From the NCBI RefSeq assembly GCF_013415115.1, contig NZ_JACCDD010000004.1, positions 124,001-188,000 of the forward strand: a stretch of 64,000 bases of DNA. Reading direction: 5' to 3'. Below the pieces are notes generated by a model. It was not told the origin of the DNA and ran no database searches. It saw nothing but the letters and a program-made list of their open reading frames with translations. Source of the stretch: Vreelandella zhaodongensis (lineage in GTDB: Bacteria > Pseudomonadota > Gammaproteobacteria > Pseudomonadales > Halomonadaceae). The translations under genes were made by a program, and so were the position numbers. This document shows positions 46,162-57,822 of this stretch, one piece after another (the first letter of the stretch is position 1; each line of letters opens with the position of its first letter).

Positions 46162-47427
46162 TTAACCAAACATGCCTTTGAACATAAAGAAGAACAGGAT
46201 GGCCAAGCCAGCACCTGCTGGCAGTGTGATCAACCAGGACATCACAATCGTGCCGATAACGCGCAGATTAAGCGCTGCCATACCGCGTGCCAGACCCACA
46301 CCAAGGATAGCCCCCACCAACGTGTGAGTGGTTGAGATCGGCAAGCCAGTACCCGATGCCAACACCACGGTGGTCGCAGCGGCCAGTGTGGCAGCAAAAC
46401 CACGACTAGGCGTAAGTTCGGTAATGCCGGTACCCACCGTCGCAATGACTTTGTGACCGTAGGTGACCAAGCCAAACACAATGCCGCCGCCACCCAGCAC
46501 CAGCACCCACCAGGGCACGAGCGCCGCGCTGTCGATCACACCATCGCTGCGCACCACGCTGATTACCGCTGCCAGCGGGCCTACGGCATTGGCCACATCG
46601 TTGGAGCCGTGGGCAAATGCCATGGCACAGGCAGTAAAGATCATCAGTACGCCAAAGACGCGTTCAACATTGGCATAGCCAAAGTGGTCGTTGACATCTT
46701 TTTCGTACTTAACCCGGCGCTGCATCACAAGGCCCAACCCCATGATGGCAACACCCAGCAGAATCGACAGCATGAAGCTTTGACCAAATGTCAGGTCCAG
46801 CCCTACGTGGGTTAAACCTTTGGTCAGTGTGACCATGGAAACAATAAACCCAACCAAAAACACATAGCCGGGCACATAACGTTTCGCTGCAGAGAAGGGG
46901 TCTTTATTTTCGAAAATCAGGTGATGAACCGATTTGAAAAGTATGAAGCCGATGGTGCCTGCCAATAACGGGGAAACAACCCAGCTAGAAGCGATAGTGC
47001 CAACTCGGCCCCATGCCACCGCTTCGACACCTAGCCCTACCGCACCAAAACCAACAATAGCGCCCACAATAGAGTGAGTGGTGGATACCGGCCAGCCCCT
47101 CGCCGACGCTATCATTAACCAAATGGCTGCCGCCAATAGCGCAGAAAGCATGCCGTAAACGAGTAGCTGGGGGTTCGCTTCTAGCAGTACCGGGTCTAGC
47201 ATCCCACCGCGGATAGTCGCGGTGACTTCACCACCAGCGAGCCAGGCCCCTAAAAATTCAAAGATAACCGCAATAATGATGGCTTGTTTGATGGTGATCG
47301 CTTTCGACCCCACCGAGGTTCCCATTGCGTTGGCAACGTCGTTTGCACCGACGCCCCAGGCCATGAAGAAGCCAAACAAACAGGCCAAAATAATAAAAAT
47401 TTCACCGTGCTGGGCAATAATCAGCAT
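46162..47427 (-). CDS. Pit-family inorganic phosphate transporter
   Basis: A 421-residue inner-membrane protein with about ten helices and the duplicated PHO4 signature: GANDVANAMGTSVGS near residue 27 and GSNDVANAVGP near 275. It imports phosphate, often as a metal-phosphate complex, driven by protons. The upstream DUF47 gene is nine bases away and the two are surely one operon, a common pairing in which the DUF47 protein is thought to modulate Pit. Confidence 0.94.
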   Translation of the reverse strand: MLIIAQHGEIFIILACLFGFFMAWGVGANDVANAMGTSVGSKAITIKQAIIIAVIFEFLGAWLAGGEVTATIRGGMLDPVLLEANPQLLVYGMLSALLAAAIWLMIASARGWPVSTTHSIVGAIVGFGAVGLGVEAVAWGRVGTIASSWVVSPLLAGTIGFILFKSVHHLIFENKDPFSAAKRYVPGYVFLVGFIVSMVTLTKGLTHVGLDLTFGQSFMLSILLGVAIMGLGLVMQRRVKYEKDVNDHFGYANVERVFGVLMIFTACAMAFAHGSNDVANAVGPLAAVISVVRSDGVIDSAALVPWWVLVLGGGGIVFGLVTYGHKVIATVGTGITELTPSRGFAATLAAATTVVLASGTGLPISTTHTLVGAILGVGLARGMAALNLRVIGTIVMSWLITLPAGAGLAILFFFMFKGMFG

Positions 47428-47436
47428 GAGTTCCCC

Positions 47437-48117
47437 TTAGCGTGCGGTCAAAATCTGCAGGCGGCTGCCCACGCGTTCGGCGCGATCGGATAATTCACCC
47501 ACCCAGTCAATGATCTTGTAAAGAAAGACCACATCGACTGGTGGCAACTGGCTTTCCAGTTCAAACAAGCGGCGACGTATAGCCACCTGCTGACTGTCCG
47601 CCTGGTGTTCGAGCGTGTGCAGTTCACGAATCATGTTGTGCATCACATCAGACACATTGCGCCCAAAACCGGACTCAAGCAGGTCCTTCAGCTCCTCTAA
47701 CGCTTGGCGTGCCTGTGCAACACAAGCCACACTGGTGCGCATATAATCACGCATCGGGTCGGCCAGCTCATCAGGAACGCGCATTTTACGCCCCAGCATA
47801 ATGCCGGTAATGTCGCGTACTTTATTGGCGATTTTGTCCTGCACACTAATCAGATCCAGCAGGTCGGAACGCGAAACCGGCAAGAACATTGTGTTGGGCA
47901 AGTTAAGGCGTAGCTCTGTTTTGAGAACATCGGCGTCATGCTCTAAGCGCGTAACGTTTTCACGTAGCTCTGACGCTGTGTCCCAGTCACCGACAAGCGA
48001 TGCCTCGAAGAATGGCAACAGTTGATCGGCGCACTCATTGGCCTTGACGATGTGGGCCAGCAGTGGCTGGAATGGCGAGCGGCCAAACATCGCAGAAAAA
48101 GGGTTGGGGGTAACCAT
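47437..48117 (-). CDS. DUF47/TIGR00153 PhoU-like protein
   Basis: A 226-residue all-helical protein of the DUF47 group, distant from PhoU (SRSDLLDLISVQDKIANKVRDI and TLEHQADSQQVAIRRRLFELE are typical). It lies directly before the Pit transporter gene and probably regulates phosphate uptake at the membrane. The gene is divergent from a CYTH-domain gene that may act on polyphosphate or triphosphate. Confidence 0.92.
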   Translation of the reverse strand: MVTPNPFSAMFGRSPFQPLLAHIVKANECADQLLPFFEASLVGDWDTASELRENVTRLEHDADVLKTELRLNLPNTMFLPVSRSDLLDLISVQDKIANKVRDITGIMLGRKMRVPDELADPMRDYMRTSVACVAQARQALEELKDLLESGFGRNVSDVMHNMIRELHTLEHQADSQQVAIRRRLFELESQLPPVDVVFLYKIIDWVGELSDRAERVGSRLQILTAR

Positions 48118-48253
48118 AGTGCCTTTAGCCTGTTTTCGGGAAGCCTGGAAATGGCGGGCGCCAGTATAAAGAGTGCGCTCGCCGCCGTCATGAAAAGTTC
48201 ACATTGTCATTAAAAATTCATTGAAACGTCACAATACCAAGGTGGCTAACGTC

Positions 48254-49153
48254 ATGGAAAATTCTATGCCTGTTTCTGCACCAACTGAAATAGAGCTTAA
48301 GCTAGCGCTACCGCCCTCGCAATTGGATGCGTTGTTGCGCCATGCAGTGCTGGCCGATACACCACCAGGTCAGCAGCAGCTTGCAAATACTTACTTTGAT
48401 ACACCCGCAGGTGATTTGGCCAGTGCACGGATTGCTGTGCGCCTACGCCAGGTAGATGACCGCATATTGCAAACCGTCAAAACCGCGGGACAAGGTGGCG
48501 GAGGGTTCTCAAGCCGACAAGAGTGGGAGTGGCAAGTACCTGAGGCACAGATCGACCACATAGCTCTGGCGGCGCTACCGCCCTTTCAAGAGTCACTCGC
48601 GCCTGTGATTAAGGACCTGCGCCCTACTCTGCGTACCGACTTTATCCGGCGCAGTTGGCAACTCGACTGGCAAGGCAACCATATTGAGCTAGTGCTGGAC
48701 GAAGGCGAGATCGTCAGCAACGGCGCTCAGGCGGCCATTTGCGAGGTAGAGTTGGAGTTACAAGCGGGCGAACCGGAGGCGCTTTGGTCTCTGGCATTGG
48801 AGCTCGCGGCAAGCGTACCGTTACGCCCATCGGATACCAGCAAAGCCGCACGGGGAAATGCCCTGGGCGCACAACAGTGGCCGCTACCCGAGGCCAGCAC
48901 ACCAGCTCAGTGGCTGCACAGAGCAACCGTGGCGCTGGATGCCTATCACGACAGCAGTCTCCCTGAACACTTAAACGCTGCTCAACAGGCGTTAGGCACC
49001 CTGGCGACACATCCCGACCTGGACGCACGCGCCCGTAACGATGCTGAAACACTGGTAGCGGCATTGTCCCACGACGGCCAGCCAACCGCTGCTTATGGCG
49101 TTGCAGCGTTAAACCTGGCCTATCGCTTCGCTTATCAAACCACGCTACGCTAA
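48254..49153 (+). CDS. CYTH-domain protein (YgiF-like triphosphatase)
   Basis: From the ATG at 48254 (AAGGTGG upstream) the protein has 299 residues; an earlier start at 48221 adds 11. The N-terminal CYTH domain carries EIELKLAL, the ExExK motif that binds triphosphate with metal, and a later TYFDTP strand. The rest, about residues 200-295, is a short CHAD-like helical region, smaller than usual. Inorganic triphosphatase activity is known for E. coli YgiF, and the divergent Pit/DUF47 genes fit a phosphate role. Confidence 0.85.
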   Translation: MENSMPVSAPTEIELKLALPPSQLDALLRHAVLADTPPGQQQLANTYFDTPAGDLASARIAVRLRQVDDRILQTVKTAGQGGGGFSSRQEWEWQVPEAQIDHIALAALPPFQESLAPVIKDLRPTLRTDFIRRSWQLDWQGNHIELVLDEGEIVSNGAQAAICEVELELQAGEPEALWSLALELAASVPLRPSDTSKAARGNALGAQQWPLPEASTPAQWLHRATVALDAYHDSSLPEHLNAAQQALGTLATHPDLDARARNDAETLVAALSHDGQPTAAYGVAALNLAYRFAYQTTLR

Positions 49154-49183
49154 GGGGCATTTAGCCCACTTCAGGATGACGCG

Positions 49184-50068
49184 ATGAGTTTTCAACTGTC
49201 TCCCGGTGCAGAAGGACTCCGCACGCGGCTTTTTCATATTATTTTTGAGTCCGACACGCCAGGGGCTAAAGCATTTGATATCGCCCTCATTATTGCCATT
49301 CTCATTAGCGTGGCGGTCATCTTATTAGACAGCGTGGACGCTTATGCCGAGCGCTTCGGGCATATTTTCTTCTATCTGGAGTGGGCTTTTGCACTGATTT
49401 TCAGCCTTGAACTGGCCGTGCGAATTTACTGCTTAGAGCGCCCAACGATTTACCTTAAGAGCTTCTACGGCATTGTCGATGTAATCGCAATTCTCCCTGC
49501 CTGGCTGGTACTGCTAGTGCCTGGCGCTCACGGCCTAGTGATCGTGCGCATTCTGCGGGTGCTACGCATCTTCCGTATTCTGAGATTGATGGAGTTTATC
49601 GGCGAAGGGCGTTTACTACTCGATGCGCTTAAGCGCAGCCTTCGACAAATCCTGCTATTTTTCAGCAGCATATTGATGGTGGTAACGCTGTTTGCAGCGC
49701 TGATGTACACCATAGAATCGCCAGAAGCAGGCTTTACCAGTATTCCCATGTCGATGTACTGGGCGATTGTCAGCATGACCACCGTGGGTTACGGCGACAT
49801 TGTGCCAGCTACCTCTTTAGGTAAGGCGATCACAATGATTCTGATGCTGATGGGTTACTCGATTATTGCCGTACCTACTGGGGTGTTTTCTGCCCAGGTT
49901 ATCCGCTCGATCCGAGAAGACCGCTATTCCGAAGAGGCCTGCCCTGGCTGCGGCCACGACCGCCATGAAAAACGCGCTCGCTACTGTCTGCGCTGCGGCA
50001 CATGGTTGGACGAAGACAGCGAAGACCCACGCAAGAAAGACGAGCACAAAAACGAAAAAAGGCCCTAG
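49184..50068 (+). CDS. Kv-type potassium channel with C-terminal zinc ribbon
   Basis: The 294-residue protein has six transmembrane helices with an arginine-rich S4 (IVRILRVLRIFRILRLMEF) and the selectivity filter TTVGYGD. After S6 comes a cytoplasmic zinc ribbon, CPGCG-N11-CLRCG (residues about 247-266), and a charged tail. The channel core is standard; the zinc ribbon is not in E. coli Kch and may couple gating to zinc or to redox state (inference). It follows the CYTH gene by 30 bases, so the two may be co-transcribed. Confidence 0.9.
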   Translation: MSFQLSPGAEGLRTRLFHIIFESDTPGAKAFDIALIIAILISVAVILLDSVDAYAERFGHIFFYLEWAFALIFSLELAVRIYCLERPTIYLKSFYGIVDVIAILPAWLVLLVPGAHGLVIVRILRVLRIFRILRLMEFIGEGRLLLDALKRSLRQILLFFSSILMVVTLFAALMYTIESPEAGFTSIPMSMYWAIVSMTTVGYGDIVPATSLGKAITMILMLMGYSIIAVPTGVFSAQVIRSIREDRYSEEACPGCGHDRHEKRARYCLRCGTWLDEDSEDPRKKDEHKNEKRP

Positions 50069-50083
50069 TCATTCACTAGGGCC
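50061..50083 (-). terminator. Bidirectional hairpin between channel and phosphatase genes
   Basis: GGCCCTAGT and ACTAGGGCC form a 9-bp stem with a five-base loop. The minus strand has a T-run after it and should terminate the phosphatase gene efficiently; the plus strand has only CTTTCC. The stem includes the channel gene's stop codon. Confidence 0.82.
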
Positions 50084-50124
50084 CTTTCCGCGAGTTAGCT
50101 ACCCAGCAAATGGGCAGCTACCAC

Positions 50125-50901
50125 TTATTCGTCTTCAAAAGGCGCTTGCCAAGCTTCTAGTTCCGCGCCGCTCCAATTTCCGTAGGACGCATTGGGGAAC
50201 ACAATCCAGTCGTTGCCAAAACGTTCTGCATGGTCATTAACCAGATCGCGCTGCTCTTCAAGGCTTGCGTCGACAAAGTCGCCCGAGAAATCATGCAGCG
50301 TATCACCCAACTGCATCACAAGCGTGTGGCTGTCCTCGACAATCGCGCGACGCTCTGTCTTCGGTGGGCCAAGCAACATCACGCTCTCGTCAGAGACTTG
50401 GGGAAACGCTAATGCTTCCATGGTAGCCAGCGTATCCGCTTTATTTTCTTGGTAGCGATCCGATACATAGTAGATCGACACACCCTGCTCATCGGCAAAC
50501 TCCAGGAACTCCATGGCACCTGGGATCAGGCGAGGCTCGCCTTCGCGCTCCCAATGCAGCCAAGTATCCCAAACAGTGAAGTCGTGGCAGGCCTGCATAT
50601 CGCGCACTAACAGGGCGCTGTTATCGATCAGCGTCTCATCCACATCGGTAATGATGGCCAGGTCGGCATCTTCACCGTGCGCTTCAATCTGTTTTTCCAG
50701 ACGATAGGTCGCCAGCTCAAAGCCTTGGCGCTGTAACGCAATTATTTCTGCGGATTGCTGTTGGTAACGAAGTCCCATGGCGTATTCAGTCTGTTCACAG
50801 GCACTAGCGTCATCGGCTAAAGCGTTACCCGACAGTGGGAGTAGCGCTAAGCTTGCGAAAGCCGTTGCTGTGGCAGCATTACGGTATCGAGATATCGTCA
50901 T
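50125..50901 (-). CDS. Class C (e(P4)-type) HAD acid phosphatase/5'-nucleotidase
   Basis: The 258-residue precursor has a signal peptide ending near GNALADD. The HAD motif ITDVDETLIDN supplies the nucleophile Asp and the acid Asp two residues on, and the rest follows the 5'-nucleotidase e(P4) family (GAMEFLEFADEQGVSIYYVSDRYQEN). Unlike Haemophilus e(P4) there is no lipobox, so the protein should be soluble in the periplasm. It releases phosphate from nucleotides and other monoesters. Confidence 0.88.
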   Translation of the reverse strand: MTISRYRNAATATAFASLALLPLSGNALADDASACEQTEYAMGLRYQQQSAEIIALQRQGFELATYRLEKQIEAHGEDADLAIITDVDETLIDNSALLVRDMQACHDFTVWDTWLHWEREGEPRLIPGAMEFLEFADEQGVSIYYVSDRYQENKADTLATMEALAFPQVSDESVMLLGPPKTERRAIVEDSHTLVMQLGDTLHDFSGDFVDASLEEQRDLVNDHAERFGNDWIVFPNASYGNWSGAELEAWQAPFEDE

Positions 50902-51126
50902 TAAGCAATCTCCAGTTATTTGTCATGAGTTAGTGGTGATTAGCAAGTCGTAGGGCAGCCCTACACCATCCATCACAATTAATTATCAAAATTAATCATA
51001 ATCATCATAATTTATTTTTATTGATCATTCAAATAAGAAACAAAGCGTACTAAAGAAAGCACTGAGTGATGCGCTCGTTATCACTGCTCCGGATGGATGA
51101 TAGATACACGCAGAGGGTAAACGTAA

Positions 51127-51149
51127 CAGCCCCCATCATTAGGGGGCTG
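51127..51149 (-). terminator. Probable terminator after the YciO-like gene
   Basis: CAGCCCCC and GGGGGCTG form an 8-bp stem with a seven-base loop. Following bases on the minus strand are TTACGTTT, a weak T-run. Confidence 0.6.
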
Positions 51150-51170
51150 GTCATCAATGCTAGCGGGGGA

Positions 51171-51791
51171 TTACGTGAATGGCGTAATATCGCCGCGGCC
51201 TTCCCGCACAATTTTTGGCGGTAGCTCGCGCAAATCGATCACGCTGGTAGGGTCTAGATGACAGGCGCCGCCATCAATAATGGCGTCTAAATGTGACCCG
51301 AAACGATCACGAATCTCTTCTGGGTCACTCATCGGTAGGGTTTCATCCACGGGAATAAGCGTAACACTCATCAGCGGCTCGCCCAGCGCTTCTAACAGGG
51401 CGTGGGTAATGCGGTGATCGGGCACGCGCACGCCAATAGAGCGGCGCTTCGGATGCAGTAACAGACGCGGAACCTCAGTCGTCGCATCCAAAATAAAAGT
51501 GTAAGGACCCGGGGTGTGCGCTTTTAAGAGCCGGAACACTGCGTTATCCACTTTTGCGTAGGTGCCAATTTCGGAAAGATCAGAACACACCAGCGTAAAG
51601 TTGTGCTTATCGTCCAAGGAACGCAGCCATTTGATCTTTTCAATGGCCTTCTTTTCGCCCAAGTGGCAGCCTAACGCGTAACCTGAATCCGTCGGGTACG
51701 CGACCACACCGCCTTTACGGATGACGTCTATGGCTTGATCAATCAAGCGTTTCTGCGGGTTTTCGGGGTGTATCTGGAAATATTGACTCAT
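51171..51791 (-). CDS. Sua5/YciO/YrdC-family protein (YciO-like)
   Basis: The ATG at 51791 has AGGAG eight bases before it; the preceding GTG is less likely. The 206-residue protein has the YrdC fold: KGGVVAYPTDSGYALGC near the start, then PGPYTFILDAT and RSIGVRVPDHRI. It is of the YciO branch, whose activity in tRNA threonylcarbamoylation is weaker or different from that of TsaC. It sits beside a PHP-domain gene and a YciI gene, an arrangement close to that of the E. coli yci region. Confidence 0.88.
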   Translation of the reverse strand: MSQYFQIHPENPQKRLIDQAIDVIRKGGVVAYPTDSGYALGCHLGEKKAIEKIKWLRSLDDKHNFTLVCSDLSEIGTYAKVDNAVFRLLKAHTPGPYTFILDATTEVPRLLLHPKRRSIGVRVPDHRITHALLEALGEPLMSVTLIPVDETLPMSDPEEIRDRFGSHLDAIIDGGACHLDPTSVIDLRELPPKIVREGRGDITPFT

Positions 51792-51854
51792 CACTTGCTC
51801 CTGCCTGTGGGCATATCGTTGTCCATTACGTTTTTAGATTAGCCGATACACGGT

Positions 51855-52793
51855 TTAAGACCCAGGCCCTAACATACCACTGGGCGCATCGCGCAAATGA
51901 ACTAAGCGCGGGTGCTGCCAAATAGGCGGTGCAGCCGTGCGCGGTATCAAGCTCATGCTGCCTGGGGCAGCGTGACTGCCAGGAAAATGAAAGTCGCTAC
52001 CCATAGAGGCATATAGGCCGCGCTCGACCAGCTGCCGAGCCAGGTCGCGGGTGCTGTCGGGATTCTGCTGACCACTCACCAGCTCAACACTTTGCCCGCC
52101 TGCAGCTAGGAACGTATCCATTAGCAGGCCACGCTTGCGCCGAGTAAGCCCATAACGCAACGGGTGTGCCAGCACCGCGACACCGCCTGAGGCAACTACC
52201 CAGGCCACTGCATCACTGATTTCCGGCCAGTGGGCTTTTACATCGCCTTTTTTTCCACTGCCCAAATAGCGCTTGAAGGCGCCTGCCCAGTCGGCGACTA
52301 ATCCCTCGGCTACCAGCGCGCGGGCAAAGTCGGGGCGCCCTAAGGGACGGTCGCTACCCGCCTGCTCGCGAGCTTTTTCCAATGCATTAGGCAAGCCCAT
52401 TTTTTCAAGCCGTTCGGCAATCACCTCGGCACGCTTAATACGCGCTACGCGCTGTTGCTCAAGCCCTTCCACTAGCGGCCCTTGTAGCCCACCGGGCATG
52501 AGCGCCACCACATGGATATTGATTCCCTGCCAGCGGGTGGATAACTCACAACCGGGCACCAGGCATAAGCCTGCCAGCTGTGCCGCAGCGCTTGCTTCCT
52601 CAATACCGTCCATGGTGTCGTGGTCGGTCAGCGCCAGGTGGGTAAGGCCCCGGGTTGCGCACAATGCCACTAATTCCGTGGGCGTTAGCGCACCATCTGA
52701 GGCGGTAGAATGCATGTGCAAATCCACGGGATAACGCAGGTCGGCGTCAAACACGCGGGGAAGAGAGTTCGTAGGAAGTAGGGGCATAGGCAT
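51855..52793 (-). CDS. PHP-domain phosphoesterase (YciV/RNase AM-like)
   Basis: The start at 52793 (MPMPLLPTN) gives 312 residues; a start at 52844 would add 17. The PHP metal-binding motifs are present: DLHMHSTASDG near residue 28, LALTDHDT, GCELS and the later HPLRY and SDFHFP. E. coli YciV (RNase AM) with this fold trims 5' ends of RNA, and others hydrolyse phosphoesters. It is transcribed with the YciO-like gene and divergent from yciI. Confidence 0.88.
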   Translation of the reverse strand: MPMPLLPTNSLPRVFDADLRYPVDLHMHSTASDGALTPTELVALCATRGLTHLALTDHDTMDGIEEASAAAQLAGLCLVPGCELSTRWQGINIHVVALMPGGLQGPLVEGLEQQRVARIKRAEVIAERLEKMGLPNALEKAREQAGSDRPLGRPDFARALVAEGLVADWAGAFKRYLGSGKKGDVKAHWPEISDAVAWVVASGGVAVLAHPLRYGLTRRKRGLLMDTFLAAGGQSVELVSGQQNPDSTRDLARQLVERGLYASMGSDFHFPGSHAAPGSMSLIPRTAAPPIWQHPRLVHLRDAPSGMLGPGS

Positions 52794-52949
52794 GACGCCG
52801 TGTGGCGAGTTTGTCAGAATAGGGCGGTGTAAATGAACAGGCAACCTGTTCTCCCTTACGGTTCACAGGCGCTCGCCATGGTGCGCGCTTACGCGGGTGC
52901 GGTCAATTCTACCTGGACAACCGCCCCTAGCCTTCAAGGAGTTATCCCC

Positions 52950-53249
52950 ATGCTTTACGCTATTATCAGTGAAGATGTACCGAACAGCTTGGAACGCCGG
53001 TTAGCGGCTCGTCCAGACCACCTTGCTCGCCTGGAAGCCCTGCGTGATGAGGGGCGCTTGGTATTGGCTGGCCCCCACCCTGCTATTGACTCAGAAAACC
53101 CAGGTGATGCGGGCTTCAGCGGCAGCTTGGTCATCGCTGAATTCGATAGTTTGGAGGCAGCTCAAGCTTGGGCAGACGCCGATCCATACATCATTGCCGG
53201 GGTATATGCCAAGGTAATTGTTAAGCCATTCAAGAAAGTTTTGCCTTGA
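52950..53249 (+). CDS. YciI-family protein
   Basis: The ATG at 52950 has AAGGAG nine bases before it; the longer frame from 52833 overlaps the PHP gene and is not supported. The 99-residue protein follows the YciI fold: [16 protein letters not shown] at the start, [21 protein letters not shown] with the active-region His, and a dimerising C-terminus. YciI proteins are small ferredoxin-like dimers of uncertain enzymatic role. It is divergent from the PHP gene and ends at a terminator. Confidence 0.93.
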   Translation: MLYAIISEDVPNSLERRLAARPDHLARLEALRDEGRLVLAGPHPAIDSENPGDAGFSGSLVIAEFDSLEAAQAWADADPYIIAGVYAKVIVKPFKKVLP

Positions 53250-53251
53250 CC

Positions 53252-53286
53252 GAAGGAGGTGAGTGTGGAGGGTCCGCCTTCTTTTT
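53252..53286 (+). terminator. Intrinsic terminator after yciI
   Basis: GAAGG-A-GG and CC-G-CCTTC pair with one mismatch around a 14-base loop, followed by five T residues on the plus strand. Confidence 0.65.
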
Positions 53287-53420
53287 CACAGAGCCTGTGG
53301 AAAACTCTGTGTAAACTCGGCGGACGCTTTTCGCTAAGCGAGAGATTACGCCCTGCTTAACAGATTGATCATTTTTTAACCAATTTTCACTCCACACCTT
53401 ATCCGTACGGGGATATCCGC

Positions 53421-55439
53421 GTGACTCAACGCACGACTGCCACTGCCCTACCCCCTCTCACGGCGTTAACCGCTCCTTCCCTGACCTGGAACGAGACGTC
53501 TCCCCACTCTAATGCTTTCGATGACGTCTATTTTTCTAGGGAAGACGGCCGTGCGGAAACTGAGCACGTTTTCCTGGGGGCTAACCAACTTCCTGAACGC
53601 TTCGCAGCTTGGCAGAACACCCGCCCCTTTGTGATTGGTGAAACAGGTTTTGGCACTGGGTTGAATATGCTCTGCGCCTGGAATTGCTTTGAACAACATG
53701 CGCCCCCAGCCGCGCGTCTTCATCTGTTATCCACAGAGAAATTTCCTCTCGACCGGACGTCCCTGGAGCGCGCATTAAGTGCCTGGCCGTCACTGGCACG
53801 TTATTCACAGGTGCTGTGTGCCCAGTGGCCTGAGGCCGTCAGCGGTATTCATCGCCTTCATCTCGGCGAGCGGGTAACGCTCGACCTACACTTTGGCGAT
53901 ACCACCGAGCGGCTAAACCTATTGGATGGTCAAGTCGACGCTTGGTTTTTAGATGGCTTCGCTCCTTCTAAAAACCCAGAAATGTGGCAGCCTGAACTAT
54001 TCGACGCCATGGCTGCTCGCTCCCGCCCTGGCGCCACCTTTGCCACTTTCACCTGTGCAGGTATCGTGAAGCGCGGCCTAAAAGCAGCGGGATTCAATTG
54101 GCAAAAGGTGCCCGGCTTTGGGCGTAAGCGGGAAATGCTCGCGGGTAATATTGATACACCGCCTAGCGATAGCCGCCGCCACCCAACGCCATGGTTTACC
54201 CCCCCACAGGTCACGCCTACCAACCATGTGGTCGTCATTGGCGCTGGCATAGCCGGTGGTAGCATGGCAGCGGCGCTAGCCAAGCGTGGCATACGCGTCA
54301 CCGTAATAGAGCGCGATGCGCCAGGCGCAGGCGGTTCTGGCAATCGCCAGGGGGCGCTTTATGTAAAACTTGCCGTAGAAACCAACCATCAGAGCCGGTT
54401 CTATTTATCGGGTCTGCTTTACAGCCAGCGCTGGCTTAGCCTGCAGGAGTCGAATACATCGCTGAACACGCCACTGTGGCAATCAAGCGGCGTGGTGCAG
54501 CTAGCCCTAGGCGACAAAGAAATAACCCGCCAGCAGCGCTTTATGGCACGCCATTCGCTGCCAGAAGCAGTGGTATCCACCCACACTCATACACTGGGTG
54601 AATTAGCGGGCGTACCGGTATCAGCAGAACACGGACTTTTTTATCCCCAGGCAGGCTGGGTGCGACCCAAACTACTCTGTGAGCAGCTGTTAAAGCACCC
54701 CAATATCACCCTGCATCAAGGGGACGTAACCCACTTATGCCCAGATGGCAGTGCTTGGCAGGTTGAGTTGGCCAGTGGTGAAACGCTGCAAGCGGACCAC
54801 GTTGTGATCGCCAATGCCTCACTTGCCAACCACTTTACACAAACTGCAGCACTTCCGTTGCAGCAGGTACGCGGCCAAGTGAGTGAAGTGACACTTCCTA
54901 AGGGAGTAACAGGCCCACAACGCGTGGTGTGTGCTGGCGGCTATGTATCTCCACCTGTGGAAGGTGTACTGACATTTGGCGCTAGCTTTGTGCCCAACGA
55001 CGCCACCACTCACGTCACCGACGCTGACCATCAGCGCAATATTGATGAATTGCGCCAAGCGCTACCTGAGTGGGTGGCTGAACTGGAAGCGTCCGGTGTA
55101 GCGCTGAGCGCAGACACCCTTGAAGGCCGCACTGCCGTGCGAGCAGCAAGCCCAGACAAAAGCCCTTACGCAGGGCCGGTACCGAATGCCGCTGCATGGC
55201 AGCGAGACTATGCGGCACTGCGTAAGGATGCGTCTAAAGTGCCCACTACTGAGGGGGAACACTACCCAGGGCTGTGGATATCCACCGCTCACGGTTCTCG
55301 GGGCCTCGCCAGCGCGCCATTGTGTGCCGAGGTAATTGCTTCACGACTATGCGACGAGCCGCTCCCGCTGGAGCAGCCGCTAGTGGACCACTTACACCCA
55401 GGACGGCGGATTATCAGCGCGCTAATACGCGCTCAGTAG
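53421..55439 (+). CDS. mnmC: Bifunctional tRNA mnm5s2U34 biosynthesis protein
   Basis: The 672-residue protein has the N-terminal SAM methyltransferase (about 1-240, GETGFGTGLNML and WFLDGFAPSKNPEMW) that makes the last methylation, and a C-terminal FAD oxidoreductase (from about 270, VVVIGAGIAGGSMAAALAKRG) that removes the carboxymethyl group. Both act on uridine 34 of several tRNAs. The start is a GTG with GGGG about eight bases before it. Its 3' end overlaps the convergent yheU gene by seven bases. Confidence 0.95.
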   Translation: MTQRTTATALPPLTALTAPSLTWNETSPHSNAFDDVYFSREDGRAETEHVFLGANQLPERFAAWQNTRPFVIGETGFGTGLNMLCAWNCFEQHAPPAARLHLLSTEKFPLDRTSLERALSAWPSLARYSQVLCAQWPEAVSGIHRLHLGERVTLDLHFGDTTERLNLLDGQVDAWFLDGFAPSKNPEMWQPELFDAMAARSRPGATFATFTCAGIVKRGLKAAGFNWQKVPGFGRKREMLAGNIDTPPSDSRRHPTPWFTPPQVTPTNHVVVIGAGIAGGSMAAALAKRGIRVTVIERDAPGAGGSGNRQGALYVKLAVETNHQSRFYLSGLLYSQRWLSLQESNTSLNTPLWQSSGVVQLALGDKEITRQQRFMARHSLPEAVVSTHTHTLGELAGVPVSAEHGLFYPQAGWVRPKLLCEQLLKHPNITLHQGDVTHLCPDGSAWQVELASGETLQADHVVIANASLANHFTQTAALPLQQVRGQVSEVTLPKGVTGPQRVVCAGGYVSPPVEGVLTFGASFVPNDATTHVTDADHQRNIDELRQALPEWVAELEASGVALSADTLEGRTAVRAASPDKSPYAGPVPNAAAWQRDYAALRKDASKVPTTEGEHYPGLWISTAHGSRGLASAPLCAEVIASRLCDEPLPLEQPLVDHLHPGRRIISALIRAQ

Positions 55440-55705
55440 TCGCCCTCTTCCTCGTCGTCAGCAAGGTCTCGCCCAAAGGCTCGCCATTGGGCGAGGGTCA
55501 TGACTTCAGTCATCTCAAGCTCAAGGTCATGAGCAATAATTAGCTCATGACGCTCAAGCTGCTGTTTCAGCTCGACGACCCAGCCGTCCATTCCCGTTCC
55601 GGTATCCGTGGTGTCATAACCCTGGCGGGTCACAAACGTTTCAAGGAGGGCGTTCAATGCTTCCGGCGGCAGCATGCGCGCGGGTACTTCTATAAAACGA
55701 CTCAT
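55433..55705 (-). CDS. YheU-family (UPF0270) protein
   Basis: The ATG at 55705 matches the family start; a GTG at 55723 would add six residues. The 90-residue protein begins MSRFIEVPARMLPPEALNALL, read with E. coli YheU as IPW-LSPETL-NLIESF. It is a small, acidic, soluble protein of unknown role. It lies just after ligA with 10 bases or so between the two, so it is probably in the same transcript, and it overlaps the convergent mnmC gene by seven bases at the end. Confidence 0.88.
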   Translation of the reverse strand: MSRFIEVPARMLPPEALNALLETFVTRQGYDTTDTGTGMDGWVVELKQQLERHELIIAHDLELEMTEVMTLAQWRAFGRDLADDEEEGDY

Positions 55706-55715
55706 ATGAAGCGAC

Positions 55716-57779
<2,064 letters not shown>

Positions 57780-57822
57780 TCAGATGTTCCGGCATACAAA
57801 AAAACAGGCATTTAGTAACAAA

